From Chitinophagaceae bacterium (GTDB lineage: Bacteria > Bacteroidota > Bacteroidia > Chitinophagales > Chitinophagaceae): a stretch of DNA of 5,507 bases. The position numbers and the translations under genes were made by a program. The stretch lies in assembly GCA_003167015.1 (NCBI GenBank), contig PMUF01000638.1, positions 1 through 5,507 of the forward strand, in the 5' to 3' direction. The notes under the pieces were generated by a model, which was not told the origin of the DNA, made no database searches, and was given only the letters and a program-made list of their open reading frames with translations. Shown here piece after piece: positions 1 to 5,507 of this stretch (positions are counted from its first letter, which is position 1; each line of letters starts with the position of its first letter).

Positions 1-2646
1 CAATTCATCGGCGATATGGAAAGACCCGATGTCGACAAGATCAGCGGACTCAGCCCCGTCATCTCCATCGAACAGAAGACGACAAATAAGAATCCCCGGA
101 GTACCGTCGGCACTGTCACCGAGATCTATGATTTTCTTCGCCTCCTCTACGCCCGTATCGGCGAGGCTCATTCTTACAATACCGGTAAGAAGATGGTTAA
201 ATTCAGCGAAGAAGAGATCGTCGACAACGTATTTAAGAAATTCAAAAACAAAAAGATTTCCGTTCTCGCTCCCCTCGTCCGCGGCCGCAAAGGCCATTAT
301 CGTGAGTTGTTCGAGGACATCCGCAAGAAAGGCTACCTTAAAGTCCGCGTCGACGGAGAAGTAAAAGACCTCGTACCTAAAATGCAGGTCGATCGCTATA
401 AGATCCATGATATCGAAGTGGTCATCGACCGCCTCGCCGTTACGGAAGACATGAAGGTACGACTGGGCCAGAGCGTACAGAAGGCCCTCCAGATGGGGAA
501 AGACCTGATGTTCGTCCTGCTCAACGACGACAACCGCCTCCTGCAGTACAGCCGCCAGCTGATGTGCGAAGAGACCGGCATCAGCTATGAAGAACCCTCG
601 CCCAATAGCTTTTCTTTCAATTCCCCCTATGGCGCCTGCCCCACCTGTAAAGGTTTAGGCGCCGTCTATCGCATCAGTATGGACGCTATCATCCCCGATC
701 CTTCGAAGAGTATCAGCGAAGGCGGCATCGTCCCGCTGGGCGAAGAACGGGAGGCTTACATGTTCAAACAGGTCCAGCAGATCGCTAAAAAAAATAAGTT
801 CAGCCTGGAAGTGCCTATCGAAAAGATGCCCAAAAAAGCACTTAACCTGGTGTTGTATGGCAACGAGACCGGTGAGACGAATACGGAAATCGATTTCGAA
901 GCAGATGCTCCTCCCACCGGGCAGATCTACGCCACAGAATATGAAGGACTGATCAATGCCCTCAAACGCTGGTTCGCCGGCGGCACCTCCGATTCCCTCC
1001 GGGAATGGGTCGAACAGTTCATGGAGCTGACCACCTGCGAGACCTGCGGCGGCGCCCGTCTCCGGAAAGAAAGCCTCTGGTTCAGGGTGGGAGAGAAGAA
1101 CATTGCGGAGTTGAGCTCAATGAATCTCAACAAGCTGGCCGACTGGTTTGCTGATGTGGAGAAGAAACTCAGCAAAAAACAAAATACTATCGCCAAAGAT
1201 GTGCTGAAGGAGATCCGTGAACGCCTCCAGTTCCTGCTGGATGTCGGGCTCACTTACCTCACCCTCGACCGCGCATCCCGCACCCTCAGCGGCGGCGAGT
1301 CACAACGTATCCGCCTCGCTACCCAGATCGGCTCGCAGCTGCAGGGCATCACCTATATCCTCGATGAGCCCAGCATCGGGCTGCACCAACGGGACAACCA
1401 CCGCCTCATCGTGGCCCTCAAAAATCTCCGCGATATAGGTAACAGTGTACTCGTCGTGGAACATGACAAAGACATTATGCTGGCTGCGGACTATCTCATC
1501 GATATCGGCCCCAAAGCGGGTTTCCACGGCGGCAGGATCGTCGCCCAGGGCCGCCCGTCCGCCTTACTCAAACTGGATACCCTTACCTCCGCCTATCTCA
1601 ACGGTCATCGCAAAATTGACATACCCGAAGAAAGACGGAAAGGCAACGGTAAATTTCTCGAGCTCAAAGGCGCCAAAGGCAACAACCTCAAAAATGTCGA
1701 CGCTAAGTTCCCCCTGGGCAAACTCATTGTCGTCACCGGCGTCAGCGGCAGCGGAAAATCCACCCTCATCAACGAGACGCTTTATCCTATCCTCAGTAAG
1801 CATGCCTACGGCTCTCGCATGACCCCGTTGGAATATAAGAGCATCAAGGGACTGGAAAATGTCGATAAGGTCATCGAGATCGATCAATCACCCATCGGTC
1901 GCACCCCCCGCAGCAACCCCGCCACCTACTGCGGGTTCTTTACCGATATCCGCACCCTTTTCGCTTCGGTACCGGAGGCAAAGATCCGTGGCTATAATGC
2001 CGGCCGCTTCTCCTTTAATGTCAAAAGCGGCCGCTGCGATGTCTGCGAAGGCGGCGGGATGCGCGTCATCGAAATGAATTTCCTGCCCGACGTGTATGTT
2101 CATTGCGAAAAATGCAATGGCAAACGCTATAATCGCGAGACCCTCGAGATCCGGTATAAAGGCAAATCCATCAGCGACGTGCTCGACATGACCGTAGACG
2201 AAGCCGTGGAATTCTTCCAGAACGTCCCCTATCTGTACCGGAAAATTAAGGTGCTGCAGGAAGTGGGATTGGGGTATATCACCCTGGGCCAATCTGCCGT
2301 TACGCTCAGCGGTGGCGAAGCCCAGCGCGTCAAACTGGGTACCGAGCTCGGCAAAAAAGACACCGGCAAGACTTTTTATATCCTCGACGAACCGACTACA
2401 GGCCTGCACTTCGAAGACATCCGCCACCTGCTGGATGTCCTCAACAAACTGGCCGACAGGGGTAATACTGTCCTGGTAATCGAACATAATCTCGACGTCA
2501 TCAAAGTGGCAGACCATATCATTGACCTCGGCCCCGAAGGCGGCGACGGCGGCGGCAGGATACTCTTCGAGGGTGTCCCCGAAGACCTGGTGAAAAACAA
2601 AGAGAGCTTCACGGCAAAATTTCTAAAAGACGAATTGAAAAGCTAA
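1..2646 (+). CDS. uvrA: UvrABC excinuclease subunit A (5'-truncated by window edge)
   Basis: UvrA is the damage-scanning ATPase of nucleotide excision repair. It works as a dimer that loads UvrB onto damaged DNA in the cytoplasm. The reading frame is open from base 1 (QFIGD before the first ATG), and the equivalent of that ATG is an internal Met (about residue 68) in E. coli UvrA. The real start, about 60-65 codons including the first Walker A, is therefore outside the window. Visible landmarks are: the GLSPVISIEQKTT and NPRSTVGTVTEI block (about 50-125), the first zinc site (565-648), NBD1 signature LSGGES (1285-1302) and Walker B ILDEPSIGLH (about 1357-1386), NBD2 Walker A GVSGSGKST (1738-1764), IDQSPIGRTPRSNPATY (about 1882-1930), a CX2CX19CX2C zinc finger (2035-2115), LSGGEAQR (2305-2328), Walker B ILDEPTTGLHF and IEHNLDVIK. 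The first zinc site is C-x2-T...C-x2-C, lacking one Cys of the usual four. The C-terminus is complete. Identification is near certain. Confidence 0.98.
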   Translation, partial: QFIGDMERPDVDKISGLSPVISIEQKTTNKNPRSTVGTVTEIYDFLRLLYARIGEAHSYNTGKKMVKFSEEEIVDNVFKKFKNKKISVLAPLVRGRKGHYRELFEDIRKKGYLKVRVDGEVKDLVPKMQVDRYKIHDIEVVIDRLAVTEDMKVRLGQSVQKALQMGKDLMFVLLNDDNRLLQYSRQLMCEETGISYEEPSPNSFSFNSPYGACPTCKGLGAVYRISMDAIIPDPSKSISEGGIVPLGEEREAYMFKQVQQIAKKNKFSLEVPIEKMPKKALNLVLYGNETGETNTEIDFEADAPPTGQIYATEYEGLINALKRWFAGGTSDSLREWVEQFMELTTCETCGGARLRKESLWFRVGEKNIAELSSMNLNKLADWFADVEKKLSKKQNTIAKDVLKEIRERLQFLLDVGLTYLTLDRASRTLSGGESQRIRLATQIGSQLQGITYILDEPSIGLHQRDNHRLIVALKNLRDIGNSVLVVEHDKDIMLAADYLIDIGPKAGFHGGRIVAQGRPSALLKLDTLTSAYLNGHRKIDIPEERRKGNGKFLELKGAKGNNLKNVDAKFPLGKLIVVTGVSGSGKSTLINETLYPILSKHAYGSRMTPLEYKSIKGLENVDKVIEIDQSPIGRTPRSNPATYCGFFTDIRTLFASVPEAKIRGYNAGRFSFNVKSGRCDVCEGGGMRVIEMNFLPDVYVHCEKCNGKRYNRETLEIRYKGKSISDVLDMTVDEAVEFFQNVPYLYRKIKVLQEVGLGYITLGQSAVTLSGGEAQRVKLGTELGKKDTGKTFYILDEPTTGLHFEDIRHLLDVLNKLADRGNTVLVIEHNLDVIKVADHIIDLGPEGGDGGGRILFEGVPEDLVKNKESFTAKFLKDELKS

Positions 2647-2659
2647 ACCCCGCACCCGT

Positions 2660-3187
2660 ATGCAACGAATCATCATTGATATGGACGAAGTCATCGCCGA
2701 CCCGATGGGCGAAATGATCGAATGGTATCATGCGACACATGGCGGTGAAGTCGATTGGGATAAAATGCTCGTAGGCTCCTGGATAAAGGGCTTTCCCGAA
2801 GAACACCAGGACATGATCCTCGAAAGGCTCAAGGGACCCGGCTTCTTTCGCCACCTTCCCGTCATGGAAGACAGCATAGACGTTTTGCGGGAACTCAACG
2901 ATCGCTACGAAGTATTCATCGTTTCCGCCGCGATGGAATTCCCCAATTCACTCAAAGACAAACTGGAATGGCTGATGGATCATTTCCCCTTCCTGACCTG
3001 GCGGCAGGTGACCTTCTGCGGTAGTAAAGACCTCATCTGCGGCGAATATATGATCGACGATCATGTAAAGAACCTGAAAGGGTTCAAAGGCAAGCCCTAT
3101 ATCTTCACCGCTGCCCATAATCTCGAGATCACCGGCTACGACCGGATCAATAACTGGAAAGAAGCCGCCGAAATCTTCCTGAAATAA
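2660..3187 (+). CDS. 5'(3')-deoxyribonucleotidase-like HAD phosphatase (NT5C family)
   Basis: This 175-residue cytosolic protein has the complete set of HAD-fold catalytic motifs. Motif I is DMDEVIAD, with the nucleophile Asp7 and the acid/base Asp9. Motif II is IVSAAME, with Ser89. A Lys sits at GSKDLI (Lys123), and the metal-binding motif IV is MIDDHVKNL (Asp133, Asp134). The motif spacing, the short alpha-helical cap with GFFRHLPVMEDS, and the length match the NT5C family of 5'(3')-deoxyribonucleotidases. These dephosphorylate deoxynucleoside monophosphates and help balance dNTP pools. The exact substrate here is inferred from family only. The ATG lies 13 bases after the uvrA stop, with no Shine-Dalgarno between (the spacer is C-rich), so it is probably cotranscribed with uvrA. 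No Met upstream improves the start, because motif I begins at residue 7. The alternative is another HAD-family monophosphatase. Confidence 0.88.
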   Translation: MQRIIIDMDEVIADPMGEMIEWYHATHGGEVDWDKMLVGSWIKGFPEEHQDMILERLKGPGFFRHLPVMEDSIDVLRELNDRYEVFIVSAAMEFPNSLKDKLEWLMDHFPFLTWRQVTFCGSKDLICGEYMIDDHVKNLKGFKGKPYIFTAAHNLEITGYDRINNWKEAAEIFLK

Positions 3188-3215
3188 AAAAAGCCGGCAA
3201 CTTTTCAGTGCCGGC
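3186..3215 (-). terminator. Intrinsic terminator facing the minus strand
   Basis: A perfect 7-bp GC-rich stem (GCCGGCA at 3193-3199, TGCCGGC at 3209-3215) encloses a 9-nt loop. A run of seven A on the + strand (3186-3192) reads as seven T immediately after the stem on the minus strand. This is the classic stem plus U-tract for leftward transcription, that is, for the 3368-3811 gene and any readthrough from genes further right. On the + strand the stem follows the nucleotidase stop by 5 bases, but what comes after it (CAATATACC) has no T-tract. It is therefore a weak terminator rightward, although bidirectional use is possible. The A-run overlaps the nucleotidase stop codon. Confidence 0.75.
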
Positions 3216-3221
3216 CAATAT

Positions 3222-3351
3222 ACCAATAAGCGGTAGCAGGGAGTGATTAATAAAATCTTTGTTAGAAAGGGTACCTAGAATAGGGAACGGATCAGGTTTT
3301 ACTTAACCTCGGATATTCGGATTTTACCAATTTCCCTGCTTGCTTATTGGT
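3222..3351. repeat. Long imperfect palindrome in the convergent intergenic junction
   Basis: Three blocks on the left pair in order with three on the right. ACCAATAAGC (3222-3231) pairs with GCTTATTGGT (3342-3351). AGCAGGGA (3235-3242) pairs with TCCCTGCT (3333-3340). TAAAATC (3251-3257) pairs with GATTTTA (3320-3326). The small internal loops are 3/1 and 8/6 nt, and the central loop of about 62 nt contains its own AGGTT/AACCT stem (3294-3309). The right-arm ATTGGT can instead pair locally with ACCAAT at 3326-3331. No ORF, tRNA or target-site duplication is visible. On the minus strand it lies in the 3' untranslated stretch between the 3368 stop and the terminator. Its function is unknown; it could be an RNA structure or a decayed small palindromic element. 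This feature and the terminator account for nearly all of the 180-base gap. Confidence 0.6.
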
Positions 3352-3367
3352 TGTAAGTTGGGAAACA

Positions 3368-3811
3368 TTAGCGTACCGTCACCTGTCCATTCTCGATTCG
3401 CTCATCATCCGTGAACACTTCGAACAGGAAATTACCTTCGGTTATATTGGTCAGGACTGTGGTTTCCCGGTTGCGGATATTGGTCTGGCTCACCAGCCTG
3501 CCATCCATATCGAACAGGAATAACTGATACACCTTTCCGTCTTCGCCGGTGGCGGAAAAGAATAATACCTGCTGCCGGGCATCGGGATACAGCCGGACCT
3601 TGATTTTTTTGCTACTTTGGGCTTTAGTGACCTGGATACAATGTATAGTATCGGGGCCCGCACAGGAGAGAGGGTCATGGCCGTCGGTAGGAGTGACTCC
3701 CACCGCAGCACTGGCGGAAAAATGCACGAACAGGGCGAGGCTTAACGCCGTCAGACAACCCTTTAGATTCGTGGACAGGGTAGTTTTCGTAAGGGGTACA
3801 GTTTTCATCAT
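3368..3811 (-). CDS. Short secreted protein with T9SS sorting-domain-like C-terminus
   Basis: This is a 147-residue protein if it starts at the ATG at 3811-3809; a second ATG follows directly at 3808. The frame stays open to a TTG at 3865, but that extension would translate a T-run and an inverted repeat and would bury the signal peptide, so I reject it. From the 3811 start, residues 1-36 form a signal peptide: a basic stretch with KTT and NLKG, a hydrophobic core, and a likely cut after ASA. A linker of about 30 residues with two cysteines (SCAG...IHC) may form a disulfide. The last ~80 residues (KIKVRLYP to QVTVR) resemble the Bacteroidota type A sorting domain: a YPNP-like start (here YPDA), LFLFDMDGRLV, ITEGNFLFEVF and a terminal IENGQVTVR strand. 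No cargo domain is present. It is likely exported to the periplasm or surface. The family assignment rests on pattern only, and a free-standing Ig-like beta-sandwich of other function is possible. Confidence 0.72.
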   Translation of the reverse strand: MMKTVPLTKTTLSTNLKGCLTALSLALFVHFSASAAVGVTPTDGHDPLSCAGPDTIHCIQVTKAQSSKKIKVRLYPDARQQVLFFSATGEDGKVYQLFLFDMDGRLVSQTNIRNRETTVLTNITEGNFLFEVFTDDERIENGQVTVR

Positions 3812-3819
3812 AGTTTCAT

Positions 3820-3838
3820 ATTGATTTTTAAAATCAAT
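3820..3838. promoter_or_regulatory. AT-rich inverted repeat upstream of the short secreted protein gene
   Basis: ATTGATTT (3820-3827) and AAATCAAT (3831-3838) are perfect 8-bp inverted repeats separated by TTA. The element ends 8 bases before the ATG at 3811 and is preceded, on the minus strand, by eight consecutive T (3846-3839). It could be a dimeric-repressor operator or a weak 5'-UTR hairpin near the ribosome site. The sequence alone does not choose between them, and such symmetry can arise by chance in AT-rich DNA. Confidence 0.35.
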
Positions 3839-3850
3839 AAAAAAAATTAG

Positions 3851-3908
3851 GGTACGGATCAACAACTAAAACAAAACAACAGATCAAAAAAGGTATACGA
3901 TCAACAAC
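3851..3908. repeat. Pair of near-identical 16-17-bp direct repeats in intergenic DNA
   Basis: GGTACGGATCAACAAC (3851-3866) and GGTATACGATCAACAAC (3892-3908) share GGTA and ATCAACAAC and are 41 bases apart start to start, or about four helical turns. A third weaker resemblance (AACAACAGATCAA) lies between them. They sit upstream of the short secreted protein gene and just past the stop of the barrel gene. A candidate minus-strand -7-like TACCTTTT (3895-3888) overlaps the second copy, but no TTG stands at the expected -33 distance. They may be tandem regulator-binding sites or a local duplication. Confidence 0.35.
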
Positions 3909-3913
3909 GTTCT

Positions 3914-4882
3914 TTAGAATCTTAACAACGGGCAGTGCGTGGAATTCCTCCAGCGCTCGGACCTGCCGCCACTCAGGCGGATCCCTAACTTGATACCCAT
4001 CGTGAAATAGGCGTCATTGTTCGACGAAGTCCCTCTCTTGTCGCCCGGCTCATAGCTCGGCGTATTATACCCTTGGGCAGCTTTATTGCTGACGGCTACG
4101 GCAACGGCTGCCTGCGCAGGCGAAAGATGCTGGTAGAACAAATTAGGGTCGATATACGTCGTGCTGACGTCATCCAGATAATCCGTGAATAATTTGCGAT
4201 AGATGATCTCAAAACCAATATTCACGTTGTCGCTGAGAAAATATTTGATACCTGCGCCCATCGGGATATTCAGCTGGGTCAGCGAATATTCTTTTCTGCC
4301 GGCAATCCACCCTTCACCTTCCGTGTGCAAAGGCCTCAGGTCCACCCAGTAGGTATCACCGTTCTGGTTCGTCAGACTGCCCTGCGGATTGAAGTGGAAA
4401 AAGCCAAGACCTATAACGCCATAAGGACGCAGCCTGCCGGTAACATCTTCGGGATCATCTTCGAGAAAGACAGTGGGATAAACTTCTGCCATGGCAGTTC
4501 CTTCCAGGATAGCCGAACGGAAATCGAGATTGCGGTTAAAACGGGAATCTTCATCACCGCCCTTTTCTTTGATATCGGCATCGAAGGCTTCTACAGTACC
4601 ATAGTTACCGGAAAACCTGAACCCCAGCCACGGAGCCGGAAACACGTCAAAGTAGGCTCCAAAAAAGAGCTTGGTAGTGTTGAAGTTATAGTCTTTAATG
4701 AAAGTAGTGCCTTTCCCTGCATGACCGCCCAGGTCGGTTAAGGCTACAATCGGTCCTGTAGTAAACCCGAATTCCGTGGTGTTCTTTTCGTCTTCCTGAC
4801 TAAAAGAGGGGGAATACGCACATAGGGTAATGGTTACTAAGAACAAACACTTCCATAGCAAGGAGTGTACACGCTGTTTCAT
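3914..4882 (-). CDS. DUF6089/PorG-like outer-membrane beta-barrel protein
   Basis: This 322-residue protein has a clear signal peptide (about 1-29: basic start, LFLVTITLCAY core, probable cut after SFSQ), so it is exported. The mature part alternates short aromatic-rich amphipathic strands with polar loops: TEFGFTTGPIVALTDLGG, KLFFGAYFDVFP, LGFRFSGNYGTVEAF, RPYGVIGLGFFHFNPQG (about 152-168), LTQLNIPMGAGIKYFLSDNVNIGFEIIYRKLFTDYLDDVSTTYID (in pieces, 201-245), then AYFTMGIKLGIRL near the end. The DYLDDVSTTY segment and the GLGFFHFNP strand are what I recognise from the DUF6089 barrel family, to which the T9SS component PorG belongs. The protein is longer than typical PorG and has an Ala/Val-rich insert (about 255-270) plus a basic C-terminal tail ending CPLLRF. 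A structural or transport role at the outer membrane is inferred, and PorG function itself is not established. The ATG at 4882 has no Shine-Dalgarno, only AT-rich sequence. The gene downstream on the same strand starts 102 bases after its stop. Confidence 0.8.
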   Translation of the reverse strand: MKQRVHSLLWKCLFLVTITLCAYSPSFSQEDEKNTTEFGFTTGPIVALTDLGGHAGKGTTFIKDYNFNTTKLFFGAYFDVFPAPWLGFRFSGNYGTVEAFDADIKEKGGDEDSRFNRNLDFRSAILEGTAMAEVYPTVFLEDDPEDVTGRLRPYGVIGLGFFHFNPQGSLTNQNGDTYWVDLRPLHTEGEGWIAGRKEYSLTQLNIPMGAGIKYFLSDNVNIGFEIIYRKLFTDYLDDVSTTYIDPNLFYQHLSPAQAAVAVAVSNKAAQGYNTPSYEPGDKRGTSSNNDAYFTMGIKLGIRLSGGRSERWRNSTHCPLLRF

Positions 4883-4922
4883 TGATATTAGATTTAGTTT
4901 TCCGATGGTTTGGATTCCTTAC

Positions 4923-4937
4923 TTCAGCTGAACTGAA
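4923..4937. repeat. Small palindrome/direct repeat in the intergenic region upstream of the barrel gene
   Basis: TTCAGCTGAA (4923-4932) is a perfect 10-bp palindrome, and its right half is repeated at once (CTGAACTGAA). It lies about 41 bases upstream of the barrel ATG within the 150-base gap 4883-5032. Elsewhere in that gap I find no good Bacteroidota -7 motif (TAnnTTTG) and no ORF. It could be an operator, and could equally be chance. Confidence 0.25.
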
Positions 4938-5017
4938 AAAGGGGTCTCATAGAAGAAACGCAAAAAGGAACGTTAATTGTGTACGGGAAGATAACTATTT
5001 TATCCACAGAAGGCAAC

Positions 5018-5031
5018 CGAAATCAATTTCG
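5018..5031 (-). terminator. Weak stem directly after elaA stop (doubtful terminator)
   Basis: CGAAAT and ATTTCG (5018-5031, TC/GA between) form a 5-6-bp stem beginning one base past the elaA stop on the minus strand. It lacks GC content and is not followed by a T-tract (GTTGCCTT follows). Efficient termination is unlikely, and readthrough into the barrel gene, which starts 150 bases on, remains possible. Confidence 0.2.
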
Positions 5032-5032
5032 C

Positions 5033-5485
5033 TTAAGCCTCAACGAATAACAACATTTCGACATGGTCTATTCCATCTTCGGGATAAATGTCTCCCTTTT
5101 GGACAAATCCAAAAGAGGAATAGAATTCCCTTAAATGATATTGCGCACCGATTCGGATATCTTTCCTGCCATATAAATTGTATACAGTCTCAATGCTTTG
5201 CTGCACCAGCTCCCGGCCGACTCCCTGTCCCCTTGCGGATGGGGAACTTACGATCCTCCCTATGGAAAATTCCGTATAGGAAATCCCCGATGGTACGATA
5301 CGTGAATACCCCAGTAGTTGGTCGCCCTGCCAACCCAATAAATGATGGCAATGATAATCCTTGTTATCCATGTCGAGATACACACACTGTTGCTCCACCA
5401 CAAATACTTCACTGCGTAGCCGCAGTATCTTATATAACTCCTCCGGTGTTAACTCCCCGAATTTTTTGCAGACCCAATTTATCAT
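5033..5485 (-). CDS. elaA: ElaA-family GNAT N-acetyltransferase
   Basis: This complete 150-residue cytosolic protein (E. coli ElaA is about 153) belongs to the GNAT superfamily, which transfers acetyl from acetyl-CoA to an amine. Family landmarks align throughout with ElaA. These are LYKILRLRSEVFVVEQQCVYLDMD (in pieces, 18-40), the family's HHLLGW (47-52), YSRIVPS (60-66), IGRIV beta-strand (75-79), the acetyl-CoA pyrophosphate loop RGQGVG (85-90), IGAQYHLREFYSSFGF (112-127) with Tyr122 as a plausible general acid, and PEDGIDHVEM (135-144). The physiological substrate of ElaA is not settled, so none is claimed. The ATG at 5485 is preferred because the alignment begins at once (INW versus IEW in E. 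coli). The visible upstream stretch (5486-5507) is AT-rich without a Shine-Dalgarno, and the promoter is cut off by the window. Sampled lines show lower G+C than uvrA. Confidence 0.92.
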   Translation of the reverse strand: MINWVCKKFGELTPEELYKILRLRSEVFVVEQQCVYLDMDNKDYHCHHLLGWQGDQLLGYSRIVPSGISYTEFSIGRIVSSPSARGQGVGRELVQQSIETVYNLYGRKDIRIGAQYHLREFYSSFGFVQKGDIYPEDGIDHVEMLLFVEA

Positions 5486-5507
5486 GATGTGTATTATTTC
5501 AATATCC

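Noticed and set aside
16..18. ATG at 16 as the start of uvrA
   Set aside because: The frame is open upstream with UvrA-like residues (QFIGD), and the Met aligns to an internal Met of UvrA. The true start is outside the window.
1888..2517. 209-codon open frame on the minus strand
   Set aside because: It lies entirely antisense to the conserved C-terminal half of uvrA and its translation resembles no family. It is a shadow of C-ending codon bias.
3216..3367. Possible tRNA or small ORF in the junction
   Set aside because: There is no T-arm GGTTCGAATCC-like sequence, no cloverleaf arms at the right spacing and no persuasive start/stop pair. The structure seen is a simple long palindrome.
3812..3865. 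N-terminal extension of the small secreted protein to a TTG at 3865
   Set aside because: It would translate the T-run and the inverted repeat and would place residues ahead of a textbook signal peptide. The ATG pair at 3811/3808 is a better start.
4325..4741. 138-codon plus-strand open frame
   Set aside because: It is antisense to the beta-barrel gene, which has a signal peptide and family-like strands. The plus-strand translation is featureless.
4882..5487. 201-codon open frame on the plus strand
   Set aside because: It starts with TTG and runs antisense through elaA and the intergenic gap. The Cys/Pro/Arg-rich translation has no recognisable domain, while the opposite strand encodes a clear GNAT protein.
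1..5507. CRISPR array, insertion sequence, toxin-antitoxin or defence island
   Set aside because: There are no regularly spaced repeats, no transposase-like or nuclease-like reading frame, and every long gene is explained by housekeeping or envelope families.

Overview
The window looks like an ordinary chromosomal segment from a member of the Bacteroidota, most likely a Chitinophagaceae-type organism of medium G+C. Three things suggest this: a short secreted protein with a type IX secretion (T9SS)-like C-terminal domain, a DUF6089/PorG-like outer-membrane barrel, and the near absence of Shine-Dalgarno sequences, with starts preceded by A/T-rich sequence instead. The genus is inferred, not demonstrated.

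Positions 1-3187 (+ strand) hold the 3' ~93% of uvrA, whose true start lies left of the window. Thirteen bases later comes a small HAD-fold 5'(3')-deoxyribonucleotidase-like gene, probably in the same operon. Positions 3188-3367 form a non-coding convergent junction. It contains a GC-rich hairpin whose T-tract faces the minus strand, so it best serves as the terminator of the leftward genes. It also contains a 130-bp imperfect palindrome with alternative pairings.

Positions 3368-5485 (- strand) hold three leftward genes. In transcription order these are an ElaA-family GNAT acetyltransferase, a signal-peptide-bearing DUF6089/PorG-like beta-barrel protein, and a short secreted protein that is little more than a signal peptide plus a sorting-domain-like beta-sandwich. 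The 102-base gap before the last gene holds an AT-rich 8-bp inverted repeat, an A/T homopolymer and a pair of GATCAACAAC-containing direct repeats.

Functionally, the left half concerns DNA repair and nucleotide housekeeping, and the right half concerns the cell envelope plus one acetyltransferase. I see no mobile element, CRISPR array, tRNA/rRNA or defence-type locus, and no convincing new multi-gene system. The most unusual items are the junction palindrome, the tiny sorting-domain protein with its structured leader beside a PorG-like barrel, and the three-cysteine form of the first UvrA zinc site.
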